From NCBI GenBank assembly GCA_003996215.1, contig QJPP01002954.1, forward strand, positions 1-64,000: 64,000 nt of DNA, in the 5' to 3' direction. Both the position numbers and the translations under genes were made by a program. Under the pieces are notes generated by a model. It had not been told where the DNA came from. It worked only from the letters and a program-made list of their open reading frames with translations, and ran no database searches. Every line of letters begins with the position of its first letter. Within the stretch, counting starts at the first letter, position 1. Shown in pieces: positions 10,199 to 21,355 of this stretch. The stretch comes from Jaltomata sinuosa. Taxonomy: Eukaryota > Streptophyta > Magnoliopsida > Solanales > Solanaceae.

Positions 10199-12275
10199 TG
10201 TCATGCCCAGAGGCTACCCCCTAGATGTAACACGGGACCCGGGACCTCAAGTGTCCCAAGTTAACCCTTGGTCGTAGCATAACTCAGGTAAATCAATTAA
10301 AGGAGCGAAAGCATAATAAGCAAATCCACAATATAAGTATAGATAGTCAAGTTGAATGAGAAATACAATATAGAGAAAAGACTCGGACACTGTCTATGTC
10401 TGAAAAGCCTCTAAGCTAGCATATGGAGTTGATGGGACAAAACCCCAACTAGCTCGACAATCTGAACAAAAGATAAACAATCCAACTAGAATGAAAACTC
10501 GTCCTCGAACTATGAGGACTCACTAATACTGACTGGATAACCGTCTCCGACTAGGCACGAGCCTGATGGGAAACACCTGAATCTGCATCATCAAAGGATA
10601 TAGCGCAAGATATGCGTCAGTACTATAGAATGTACCAAGTATATGAGGGATGCATGAATATGACAAAACATGCTAAGTATGCTTCAACAATCAAAATCAT
10701 GCTTTAAAGGTAAAACTAGATGTAAATGACTCTATGAACTACCACAAGCTGTAAACATGATTATAAACAAGAGTCTGAAATCTGAATAAGAGTCAGATAC
10801 ATTTTTAAAGCGTAAATTATTTCTGAGGGAGGTTCTCTAACTGACATAGACCATGTGATCTAGATGAAATCCGATGTATACGCCCCATCAAGAGGACCTA
10901 ATATACCTTGCTAGGGTATAAAGGCATGACTATGGCATGATCACTAAATCTGATACCCAACAGAGAGGACTTATAAACCTATAGGGGCACGTAGTTCTGG
11001 GACTAAGGGTACTCTCACCCTGTCCAACTCGGTGCTAAATACGACTCCCAAAACATAGATATAGCTCATATAATACTGGGCATATCTGATGCCAAAACTG
11101 ATCATAATTGAAGACATATCTGATGTCAAAACTGTTTGAAAAGCAATAAGACATATCTGATGCCATTCAATTCAAATTCATGCTTTGCCTTTCTAATTTC
11201 ATACTTGAAGAATTAAGCATGCAATTTCATAAACACAAGAAAGGTCATGATATCTAATCATGTCAAATTTCTCTTGAAAACATGCAATTCAATGGGATCA
11301 TACTATAAAGCAACTTTAATGCTTGGGATTTTAAAATCAATGGGTGAATCATGATCAAATCACAATTTAAGCAATAAGGAGCCATGAACTTAAGCATAGA
11401 AACTGATTTCATAAGTTTTCCCCAATTTAGATCAAAACCCTAATTTCACAAGTTCATGAATCACTTTGAGAATTGGGGGTTTTGGGAACAAGGGTGTAAG
11501 GAACCCCAATGTTGAATACCCACATAACTTGATTGAAGCTAACCCACTTGAATTGAAAAAACTTAGGAGACTTGAACTTGGAGCTTGAGACTTGGAGCTT
11601 GGAGAAGAACTTTTCCTTTTTGGAGAATAATGAAGTAATGAAAAGGAACTTAGGCTAATGAGGGTGAAAACCCTACTTGAAATAGTCAAAACGACATCAT
11701 TTAGGAGTTAAAAATATGGGTAATGACTAAAATACCCCTAGGACCTAAATAAGAAACTGTAGGAAAAAGGGCCACCTCACGGGCTACCCGACGGGCATCG
11801 CACTCATGATGGCCCATCGGCAAAGGCGTCGAGCAGGGGTACCTTTGTTGAGGTCTACTTGACCATTCCGACGATGAGCTCCCACGGCTCATCGCGCCTG
11901 TGATGCCCATGGGGTTGCTTATCGAGGGAAAGGAAGACAGGGGGGGAGGAGCCCTGGTTCAATCCTACGGCCTACCTCCACAGGTCATCGTACCTACGAT
12001 GCTCATGGCCTAACCCATCTAGGGAATTAGGGTGATGGGGAAGAGTGGCTTGGGAATCCCGATGGCGGGTTCCCACAGGACATCGCACTTGTGACGCCCA
12101 TCGTGACCGCCCGTCGGGATAAGGCAACTGGTCACAACCTCACTGTTTGGTTCCCATGGAGCAACCCATGGGCCATCTGAGCTACGACTTCTGTGGTGAC
12201 CTACAGTTTGCAAAAAAGGCAGAAAACTCACTGGATTCAAAATTTAATAGCTGGTTCGGGTTACGGGGTGTTACA
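10199..12275 (-). repeat. 5' LTR of element A
   Basis: Plus-strand ends TGTCATGCCCAGAGG and GGGGTGTTACA; about 2.08 kb. It pairs with 3125-5225; most differences visible are C/T or G/A. Its GC-rich inverted-word field lies at about 11780-12200. The small ORFs at 11432-12240 are artefacts of this repeat. Confidence 0.9.
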
Positions 12276-12280
12276 AATTG

Positions 12281-13420
12281 AAAGGAGTGGCTTATACTTG
12301 GTATCAACAATGGAAGGAATCCTATTTTGCTAATGCAGGTCCAGTGACTTGGAACCACTTCAAGACAACATTCCTAGACAAGTTCTTCCCATTTGAGCTC
12401 AGGGAAGCCAAGGTCCAAGATTTCATCAACTTAAATCAAAATGATATGAGTGTAAAAGAGTACACACTCAAGTTTACATAGTTGTCTAAGTATGTTCCGG
12501 CAATAGTAGATAATCCAGGGCCTGTATGAGTAAGTTTGTATCTGGTGTGTCCGATGATGTGGTCAAGGAGCGCAAGACTGCCATAATGGTTAAAGAGATG
12601 GATTTATCCAGGTTGGTTACTTATGCTTAGCAGATCGAGGAGGATAAAATCAAAGAAAGGGGAGGAGACAGTAAGAGAGATAGGACAGGTGACTTCAAAT
12701 ACTCTCAGCAGAGGTCAGAGGGTGGAAATCGTTATCAGTTCCATCATAAATCTTCAGCTCTAGTTTCGTCTTCTGCTAGTGCCCCAGTGCCTAAGTTCAG
12801 ACAGGATCGATGGGATAGAGCACCAGGCTCTAAGTCCCAGGGTACAGTTACTAGCGGGTGCACTCATCTAGTTTGTAAGAAGTGTGGTCGGAACCACTAG
12901 GGTGAGTGTATGGAAGGTAGTAGAAATTGCTTTGGATGTGGCAAGCCAGGCCACAGGATGAGGGATTATCCAGCAGCTTCTCAAAAGGGCAAGGTAATCG
13001 CCCACAGAATCAGGCCAGCTCTACAGTAGCTCCAGCGTGTCACCCTACTTAGCAGGGTGCCTCGTCTAATGCAGGTAGTGGTCAGTGCCAAAATAGGCTC
13101 TATGCCCTTCATACTCGACAGGACCAGGAGGATTCTCCCGATGTGGTCACGGGTACGTTATGAGTTTTTAACACTGACATTTATGCATTGTTAGATCCTG
13201 GAGCTACACTTTCCTTTATGACTCCTTATATAGCAGTAGAGTTTGGTGTTAGTCCAGAAGTCCTCCCAGAACCCTTCACAGTCTCTACTCCAATTGGTGA
13301 CCCAGTTACAGCTAGATGGGTATACAAAAATTGCTCTGTCACAGTTTCCCAGAAAGTCACCTTAGCCGATCTTGTAGAGTTAGAAATGACTAACTTCGAT
13401 ATCATTCTAGGCATGGACTA
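12281..13420 (+). pseudogene. gag (3' part) and protease of element B
   Basis: Continues the gag interrupted at 3124: KGVAYTWYQQWKESYFANAG, FLDKFFPFELREAKVQDFIN, MSVKEYTLKFT, then a TAG (12479-12481) where A has Gln. A basic linker follows. The zinc knuckle CFGCGKPGHRMRDYP has lost its last Cys to Tyr. The protease has YALLDPGATLSFMTP (D-P-G at 13194-13202) and DIILGMD before a TAG at 13421 that replaces Trp. Further stops include 12898-12900. The relation to A's gag is clear throughout. Confidence 0.85.
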
Positions 13421-15160
13421 GTTATATTCCTGTTATACCTCAGTAGATTATAGAACTAGGATCATCTGGTTTCAGTTTCCAAATGAGCCAGTCTTAGAAT
13501 GGAAGGGTAATACCTCAGTGCATGTTGGTCGATTTATCTCTTACCTTAAGTCCAGAAAAATAATTTCCAAAGGGTATATCTACCATCTTGTTCAGGTTAA
13601 GGATTCAAACTCTGAGACCCTAACTTTTGAGTTTGTCCCCGTAGTGAATGAATTCCCAGAAGTATTCCCAGAAGATCTTCTCGGAGTCCCTCTCGAAAGG
13701 GAAATTGACTTTGAAATAGACCTCCTTCCGGATACCCAGCCTATTTAGATTCCTCCTTACATGGATCCAGCTGAGCTTAAGGAATTGAACGAAGAGTTGA
13801 AAGACCTTCTAGATAAGGGCTTCATCAGGCCTCACATCTCTCCATGGATCCAACTGTGCATTGACTACCATCAGTTAAACAAAGTCACAATTAAGAATAA
13901 ATATTCCATCCCCAGGATTGATGACTTGTTTGACCAGCTTTAGGGTGCTAGTTGCTTCCCTAAGATAGACCTCAGATCCGGCTATCATCAACTCAAAGTC
14001 AGAGATTGTGACATTCCAAAGATAGCCTTCAGAACTCGGTATGGTCAGTACGAATTTGTAGTTATATCTTTTGGACTGACGAATGCTTTTGCAGCTTTTA
14101 TGGATTTGATGAACAGAGTGTTCAAGCAGTATATAGACTTATTAGTCATTGTCTTCATCGATGATATACTCGTATATTCTCACAGCAAGGAAGAACATGT
14201 AGATCATTTGAGGGTGGTGTTGCAAACTCTCAAGGATCGCCAGCTATTCACCAAGTTTAGTAAGTGTGAATTTTGGTTGAAATCAGTTGCTTTCCTTGGT
14301 CATGTGGTGTCTAGTGAAGGCATTCGAGTCGAATCTCAGAAGATTGAGGCACTAAAGAACTGGCCCAGACCCACCTCTCCGACAGACATCAAAAGTTTCT
14401 TGGGTTTGGCCGGTTACTACAGGAGATTTGTTTAAGGATTTTCATCCATAGTTGCCCTATTAACCAAGTTGACTCAGAAAAAGGTCAAGTTTCAGTGGTC
14501 ATATGAGTGTGGGAAAATCTTCCTAGAATTGAAGACCAGGTTGACTACAACTCCCATTTTGACTCTACCAGAGGTTCAGATGGCTACATGGTTTATTGTG
14601 ATGCATCCAGGGTCGTCCTGGGATGTGTTTTGATGCAGTAGGGTAAGGTCATAGCTTATGCTTCCAGACAACTTAAGATTCATGAGAAGAACTACCCGAC
14701 TCATGACCTTGAGCTTGCAACTATTGTGTTTACCCTAAAGATTTGGAGACACTACTTGTATGGTGTTCATGTTGATGTGTTCACAGATCATAAAAGTCTC
14801 TAGTATGTGTTCACCCAGAAAGAGTTGAATCTTTGTCAGAGGATATAGTTTGAGTTCCTCAAAGATTATGATATGAATGTGCTCTACCATCCGGGTAAGG
14901 CCAATGTAATAGCTGATTCCCTCAGCAGACTGTCCATGGGTAGTATGTTACATATTGAGAAAGAGAAGAAAGAATTAGCCAGAGATGTTCACAGGCTTGC
15001 TCATCTAGGAGTTTGCCTTATGGAAATGATAGATGGTGGTGTGATAGTCCACAATGGATTAGAATCTTCATTGGTAGTGGAGGTTAAAGAGAAACAGGAT
15101 AGTGATCCCATATTGCTTCAGTTGAAGGGTGCAGTTCATCAGTAGAGAGTTGAGGTTTTC
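13421..15160 (+). pseudogene. Reverse transcriptase and RNase H of element B
   Basis: RT begins near 13750 (MDPAELKELNEELKDLLDKGF). An in-frame deletion of 13 codons removes the stretch between SPW and the CIDYHQLN motif, compared with element A. The catalytic FIDD is retained (14154-14165: VFIDDILVYS). The thumb has SFLGLAGYYRRFV followed by a TAA. RNase H has HDLELATIVFTLKIWRHYLYG and GKANVIADSLSRLSMGS. Stops at 13941-13943, 14639-14641 and 14801-14803 are TAG where relatives carry Gln; a frameshift lies near 14570. Inactive. Confidence 0.87.
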
Positions 15161-16510
15161 TCCTAAGGGGGATATGGTGTGCTACGCTACCAGGATCATT
15201 TATGTGTACCTAATGTGGGTGAGTTGAGGCTGAAGATCCTTACTGAAGCGCATAATTCTAGATATTTTATTCATCCCGGTGCCACTACGATGTACCGTGA
15301 TCTACGGGAAGTATATTAGTGAAATGACAAGAAGAGGGACATTATAGATTTTGTGGCTAAGTGTCCCAACTGTCAGCAGGTGAAAATAGAACATCAGAAA
15401 CCAGGAGGTGTGACTCAGGATATTAGAATTCCTACTTGGAAGTGGGAGGTGATTAACATGGACTTCACCATGGGTTTACCCCGTACTTGCAGAAAACACG
15501 ACTCCATTTGGGTGATAGTGGACAGGGTTACTAAGTCCACTCACTTCTTGGCTGTTAAGACTACAAATTCAGCGGAGGACTATGTCAGACTCTACATCAG
15601 CGAGATAGTCAGGTTGCATGGGGTTCCCTTATCTATCATCTCAGATAGGGGTCCTCAGTTTACATCTCATTTTTGGAGATCATTTCAGAATGGTCTTGGT
15701 ACTCAGGTGAATCTCAGTACAATATTTCATCCGCAGAAAGATGGTCTGGCAGAGAGTACCGTTCAGACCTTAGAGGATATATTGAGGGATTGTGTGCTCG
15801 ATTTCAAGGGTAGTTGGGATGATCACATGCCCCTCATAGTGTTCGCCTATAATAACAACTTCTATTCCAGTATCCAGATGGCCTTATATGAGGCACTCTA
15901 TGGGCATAAATGCAGGTCACTGGTTGGTTGGTTCTAAGTAGGTGAAGCAACCTTGGTTGGGCCAGATTCGGTTCATGAGGCTATGGAGAAAGTTCAGCTC
16001 ATCAGATAAAGACTTAAGACAACTCAGAGTCGTCAAAAGTCCTATGTAAATGTGAGGAGAAGGGACTTAGAGTTTGAAATAGATGATTGGGTTTTCCTGA
16101 AAGTGTCATCCATGAAGGGTGTGATGAGATTTGGCAAGAAAGGGAAGCTTAGTCCCCGATATGTAGTCCCTTACAAGATTCTAAAAAGGGTTGGAAATGT
16201 GGCTTATAAGTTAGAGTTGCCAGCAAAATTAGCAGCGGTTCATCCAGTTTTCCATGTATCATTATTGAAGAAGTGTGTTGGTGATCCAACATCAATTGTT
16301 AGAAAGTATGGATGTTAAGGATAACCTCACCTATGAGGAGGTTCCAGTTAAAATTCTTGACCGTCAGGTTCGTAGGTTGAGAAATACGGAAGTCATTTCG
16401 GTGAAAGTTTTATAGAGGAATCATTCAGTCGGGGTATCTACTTGGGAAGTACAAGCAGCCATGATGGCCAAGTATCCTCATCTCTTTCCTTCTGACTCAG
16501 TTTTAGCTCA
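15161..16510 (+). pseudogene. Integrase and chromodomain of element B
   Basis: Zinc-binding region with AKCPNCQQVKIEHQ (about 15355). The DDE core has WVIVDRVTKSTHFLAVK, LSIISDRGPQFTSHFW and HPQKDGLAESTVQTLED, so all three acidic positions appear retained in the open stretch 15353-15937. The C-terminal fold has VFLKVSSMKGVMRFGKKGKL and HPVFHVSLLKK. The chromodomain-like tail at 16320-16500 has KILDRQVRRLRN and STWEVQAAMMAKYPHLFP, with a stop in place of its conserved Trp (VKVL-stop-RN). This domain recognises methylated histone tails in related elements. Confidence 0.87.
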
Positions 16511-16721
16511 AGGTAATAGTTCCTCTCCAGTCTCTTAGTCTCCTTATATGTATGTCAGTCTTAGAACCATGTTTTCCTAGCTATTCCAGTATTTTCAGGA
16601 TGCTTTCATGTCCTTAGAACTACACTCAGTCGAATATCAGCTCCCAATATTCAGTTGTTAGGGATTGCAGATCTTTCCCTCCAAACCCAGCCTAGTTAGT
16701 CTTCATTTGAGGATGAATGAT

Positions 16722-16737
16722 CCCAAGGGGGGGATAT
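16722..16737 (+). other. Polypurine tract of element B
   Basis: CCCAAGGGGGGGATAT immediately precedes the 3' LTR that starts TGTAACACC at 16738. Same motif and position as in element A. Confidence 0.8.
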
Positions 16738-18756
16738 TGTAACACCCCAGAATTTCAGAACAACATTTAAAACCCAGAACTCAGAAAGAAAAACTCGGCA
16801 AAATTTCATCTCTAGGTAAGCCCTATGGGCTGACCCACGAGCGTCATGGACACAATGGCCCATCATGGTCCCCGTGGGAAGAGACCAGTAGCCCTGCCAA
16901 CCTACCTCAGCCAGACGGGGGACCCCATGGGCATCAGAAGTTTGACGGGCCATTGGGCAGCCCATGGTAGACCATCAGTGGCCCTCCCCAGGCCTCCTCA
17001 TGCCCTGACGAGCTATCACCACGGCCGTCATGGACACGATGGCCCATGGGAGCCACCATGGGAACCGACCAGAGGACCAGCTCCATCCTGACTTTCTCCG
17101 ACGCCTGGGCCAATGGGCCATCGCGAGTTCGACGCCCATCGAGTAGCCCATGCAGTGGAATATTTCTGCAGTTCCTGCTTTTAAGTTGGGGGCATTCCGC
17201 TCTTTTCCCAATTCTATTAACTCCAATCCTAAGTTGTTTTGGGTGTAATTAAAGGGTTTTTACTCTTTTTACCTCATTACTCCTAAACTAAATTAACACT
17301 TAGCAGTTTCAAGCAAGAAAAAAAGTGTTTCCTCTCAAGAACTAGTAGGAGGATTTTCTTCAAGTTCAGCCCTAAATCTAAAGGTTCAACCATAGAATCT
17401 TCTTCCAGGTATGTGGGATTTCATCATTGTGTTCCTTTCATCCATTGAGTCCCTAGTTTCAATTCAGTTATTTAGTTTCTCCATGAAATACTCAGACCTA
17501 AGTTTCTTAAATCTTAGGGATTCATTGGAATTCAGATGCTACTGCTCGTATTGATTTATACTTCTTGTTTCTTATAGAATTAGCGTAGTCACTTGTACAG
17601 GACTCAGAAACCCTAGCTTGTCTTAATTTCAGTATTCATAAATTATACTTGCTAGGCAGATAATTTAGATAATTCAGATAATTATGCTTTAGAATTAAAA
17701 TGCCATCAGTTCCAATATATATATATATGCATTCTCAGAAAATTGTTAGTATTTGAGCTATCTAGTGTTTCAGCTTGCATTTCATTACTTATATTTCCAT
17801 TAGGAGTAAACTTAGTACTGAGCGGATGATGGGATGAAGCCTTAGCTGTTAGATTAGGCTAAGACCTTTAGTAGCAGTCCCCCAATCACAGAACTACGGC
17901 GCCACCATAGGTATAAAGAGGGGTCAACTGTCAGATTAGGTTGCACATCTCTGTCCCTTGTGGGCATCAGTTTAGTGGATCCATGTCAGACTTGTTCGTA
18001 CCCTTGGCAAGGAATGGACACCCTTACACCCAGGGTTACAAGATGGCCCCATAGTTAGCTCATCTTGGGGTATGTCGATAATAGTATCTCCCACAATCAG
18101 ACTCAGTATTGCATTGACCATGTATTCAATATTTCAGTTCACCTTAGCATGCTATGATATTCATGTTCAGTTACTTGGTTATTGCATTTCAGATACCTTC
18201 TAACTCATGTTTCATGCTATGTACTTCCATGTCATTATTCATGTTTACAGCTTTGGTTAAATATGTTGAATGCTCAGTACATTCAAAGTACTGACGCATA
18301 CTTTTGTGCTACATCATTTTATGATGTAGGTTCAGGCGCTCAACATTCAGACTGTGCTTTCCAGTCCTTACTTAGCAGCTTCAGTGGTGAGTCCTCATAG
18401 TTCGAGGACGATAGACATGCTTTATCTTTCAGTCTTTACTTTTCAGGTTCAGGTTATTAGAGTTAGCTGGGGGCATGTCCCAGCTACTCAGATCAGTTAG
18501 AGGCTTTCAGACATAGACTAGATTCAGCTATTGAGTTGTTAGTGTTATTTTCAGTCATCACTACACCCTATATATATTTTTATATTCAGATATATTTTGG
18601 GCTCTTTCCTACGTCAGATATTAAATTATTTTTAGCTTCTGCACAGTATACATATTAATTTAAATTGTCTAGACATGCCAGACCATGGGTTAGATTCGGG
18701 TCACTTGTGACACTAAGCACCGTGTTACTTCTAGGGGGTAGCCTTGGGGCGTGACA
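16738..18756 (+). repeat. 3' LTR of element B
   Basis: About 2.0 kb, starting TGTAACACCCCAGAA and ending TTGGGGCGTGACA. Its tail matches the 594-667 remnant. Bases 16825-17150 are a GC-rich field of words such as GGCCCAT, CGTCATGG and ACGGGC on both strands, which explains the overlapping ORFs on both strands there. The Solanaceae-like GTTCGAGGACGA motif near 18400 is a feature I recall from this LTR type. Confidence 0.88.
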
Positions 18757-20194
18757 CATTTGTCATCTTTCTGTCACAATTTTGATAAATAATTGGTATT
18801 ACAAAATACTAACAATAAAGACTTACTCTTTATTCACACTGTTTCAAGTTAATGATGAAGGTTTAATATTCTTCGAATCACTTAACTTTCAATTCTGATA
18901 AAGTTTTTATATTCTTTAAATTGAAATAATCACTCAACCAGCATATTGGTGAAGTTTTTATCTTCTTTGAACCAAACTTCACTCAAACTTATTTTTAGTT
19001 AACGATGAAGTTTTTATATCTTCGAATCATTCAACTGAATGAACTCTAAGTTCTGACAAAGTTTTTATATTCTTTAAATCAGAACAAAGATTCAAACGGA
19101 GTAGAAAATCAAAAAGTTTTAATCTCCAGAAACTTCAAATACAAATAAATAGTAATTTCCATAAGATTGTTATCTTAAGAATATCGACAAACAATAATTT
19201 CCTAAAGATTGTTATCTAGGTGATATATAAAATCTGTATTTAAAGAAAGAAGTAGAAATAAGAAAAAGAGATAAAGGAGAAATCGACCCCACTGAATGCA
19301 CAGTGTGTCCTTAAGGAAATTATTTCCCTCAAGCACCCGAGGTTAATGGATATATCCTCCCAGGAAAGAATGATTAACATCAATAGAATAGTGGTATCTC
19401 AAACTCTATTGATCGGCAAACCACTCGATAGTAGTAAATCACACTTGAATTTAGAAGAAATTTAAAAGTATACTTACGTATTTTGTATTCAAATAGTACT
19501 TAAATTCGTGTTCTATATCTGAGGAAGAATCAGATATGTATAGCCAAAAAGCACTGCTTCAGAAAGAAAGTAAAGGTTTAGAAAAGTTGCACTGTTTCAG
19601 ATACAATGGGATGATCTGTGGTTTGCACAACAGAAAGGGCGTGCCGCACGTCCCATCGCACAAGCATCCAGTGATGCTGCCAAATCTGGAAGTTATGTGC
19701 ATTTGGATGTGCGATTCACACATAGCATTATGTGGGTCGCATGTCTCCTCGCATATCACAAAATAGTGAGCTGAAAGAATGTGTCATTTTTGATATGCGA
19801 TTCTGATGCATTTTGCACATGCCAAAGTGCGCTCACATATGGAGATTTCTAGGTTAGAACTTTAGTTTAAACAATTAAGTTTAAATAAACTTTGTCCAAA
19901 AAGATAATCTCTCGATCGATCTTTGACAAATTCAAAGCTAAAGCCAAAGTCAAAGCCAAAGCCAAAGTCGAGCCAAGACGATGATGATGATGGCGCGAGG
20001 CTTGTCTTCTTCTCAACCTTTTTAAGAAAATGAGGAAGTGTTTCTCAATACAAACACTTGAAATTTTTTTTCCAGTACCAATATGGTACAAATGCTCTTT
20101 ACAAAAGCAAAAGCAAAAATTTCATTTTCCCTCTATTTTCCATTCACTTTTCATTACTAAACCCCAATAAAATTTACCATAATGGCCTAGGTGA
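18757..20194. repeat. Unassigned repeat-like DNA, probably old LTR sequence
   Basis: No credible gene. 18850-19100 holds three or four degenerate copies of a unit around GAAGTTTTTATATTCTTTGAATC. 19260-19500 resembles a copia-type LTR segment known from Solanaceae (memory only). 19630-19840 contains GTGCGA/TCGCAC words on both strands, reminiscent of the LTR word fields elsewhere here. 19932-19972 has a short AAAGCC/AAAGTC repeat and 19979-19991 an ATG repeat. The ORFs at 19536-19766 and 19867-20091 look like chance. Confidence 0.4.
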
Positions 20195-20388
20195 TCCATT
20201 CATCATAAGGGTCAAGGCATGACTGTGATGGCCAGTATGAGCTACCCATCACCGCGCGTGATGGGCCATGCGGTGTGCCCAATACCAGTTCAAAGTATGA
20301 TTTTTTCCAAGTTATTTATAGACTTGAATAGTTTCTCTAGGACTCTATACCAATAAATAGTCCAAGAACACATCTTTGAAGGGTATCT
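20195..20388. repeat. Fragment resembling an A/B-type LTR word field
   Basis: Contains GTGATGGCC, CGCGCGTGATGGGCCATG and GGTGTGCCCAATACC, the same style of inverted GGCCCAT/ATGGGCC words as the A and B LTRs. No boundaries are clear. It adjoins the integrase fragment at 20389. Confidence 0.35.
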
Positions 20389-20622
20389 GAAAATGTATCA
20401 TGACTTGAAAGAAGTGTATTGGTGGGATGACATGAAGAAGAACATTGTAGAATTTATGGCTCAATGTCCAAATTGTCAACAAGTCAAAGTAGAGAACCAA
20501 AAGTCTGAAGGTTATATGCAATGTATAGAGCTTTCAATTTGGAAGTGGGATATGATCAACATGGATTTGGTCACTGATTTGCCTCGCTCATTTTGAAAGT
20601 TTGATTCTATATGAGTAATAGT
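20389..20622 (+). pseudogene. Integrase fragment J, copy 1
   Basis: Encodes MYHDLKEVYWWDDMKKNIVE, then QCPNCQQVKVENQKSEG and WKWDMINMDLVTDLPRSF, the CC half of the Ty3/gypsy integrase zinc domain and the start of the catalytic core. It ends abruptly after GTAATAGTTG, just before the first catalytic Asp context. 235 bases recur almost unchanged at 20937-21170. Confidence 0.75.
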
Positions 20623-20880
20623 TGTATTTTAGTTATGACATTCTGTATTAGAGTCGCTCTTGTACTTATGACAGATGCATCGTGGGATTTATGATGTTCT
20701 ATTTTCTTGATTTCATTTGAGGATTCTTTTGGGGTTATTATTACCTATATATATCGTCGTCTTACTCCTTATCGTTTTTATTGAATTGATTGTGCTGCTG
20801 AGTTTGGATTACCTATCATGGTTGGGTTAAGGTAGGTGCTATCACAATCCATGAAATTTTGAGTCGTGACAACTAAGAAA
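20623..20880 (+). repeat. LTR-tail-like spacer between the two integrase copies
   Basis: Ends GAAATTTTGAGTCGTGACAAC, with a GTCGTGACA end typical of gypsy LTRs in this window. Its left edge interrupts integrase copy 1. No coding potential. It may be a truncated solo LTR or part of a rearrangement. Confidence 0.4.
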
Positions 20881-21355
20881 AAAGATTATAATAGAAGCAC
20901 ATCATTCAATATATTCTATCCATCCAGGGTCGACCAAAATGTATCATGACTTGAAAGAAGTGTATTGGTGGGATGACATGAAGAAGAACATTGTAGCATT
21001 TATGGCTCAATGTCCAAATTGTCAACAAGTCAAAGTAGAGAACCAAAAGTCTGAAGGTTATATGCAATGTATAGAGCTTTCAATTTGGAAGTGAGATATG
21101 ATCAACATGGATTTTGTCACTGGTTTGCCTCGCTCATTTTGAAAGTTTGATTCTATATGAGTAATAGTTGATAGACTCACCAAATCAGTGCACTTTTTAC
21201 CGATGAAGACTACTTATACAGTTGAAGAGTATGCAAGGTTTCATATTAAAAAGATAATCTATCTACATGGAGTGAAATCTCTATTATATTTGATAGGGGA
21301 GCTCAATTCTTCGTAAATTTTTTAAAATAATTTTAGAAGAATTTGGGAACACAAG
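20881..21355 (+). pseudogene. Integrase fragment J, copy 2, target of element D
   Basis: Reads IIIEAHHSIYSIHPGSTKMY, then the same segment as copy 1, then VIVDRLTKSVHFLPMKTTYT and onward through the catalytic core. Two stops replace Trp codons and a frameshift lies near 21270. It includes the HH half of the zinc domain that copy 1 lacks. The core is cut at GGGAACACAAG by the 5' LTR of element D at 21356. Confidence 0.8.

Larger units (their letters stand above)
3125..12275 (-). mobile_element. Ty3/gypsy chromovirus A, structurally complete
   Basis: A minus-strand element with both LTRs (3125-5225 and 10199-12275), a tRNA-iMet primer site next to the right LTR, a polypurine tract next to the left LTR, and GAG-PR-RT-RNaseH-INT-chromodomain between. 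It lies in the gag of element B: the flanks are AGTTG (3120-3124) and AATTG (12276-12280), a 5-bp target duplication with one change, and joining the flanks restores B's reading frame. The coding region has only a handful of stops, the fewest in this window, but the RT catalytic motif is changed to FIND. The two LTRs differ at roughly one base in ten over their first 140 bases (counted by eye) and by indels, so it is not recent. Confidence 0.92.
594..18756 (+). mobile_element. Ty3/gypsy chromovirus B, host of nested insertions
   Basis: A plus-strand LTR retrotransposon spread over 18 kb because C (689-2685) and A (3125-12275) lie inside it. Its own parts are the LTR tail and primer site (594-681), leader (2686-2786), gag (2787-3124 and 12281 on), protease, reverse transcriptase, RNase H, integrase, chromodomain (to about 16500), polypurine tract and 3' LTR (16738-18756). 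The RT and integrase motifs and the C-terminal chromodomain place it among chromoviruses, most like the Tekay/Del clade (inference). It is the most decayed of the five coding elements, with many in-frame TAG codons where relatives have Gln or Trp. Confidence 0.85.

Noticed and set aside
16696..17252. ORFs on both strands in B's 3' LTR
   Set aside because: Same cause: GC-rich inverted words inside an LTR.
19867..20091. Minus-strand 74-codon ORF with an Ala/Leu repeat
   Set aside because: Produced by a short AAAGCC/AAAGTC repeat; no start context or homology recognised.
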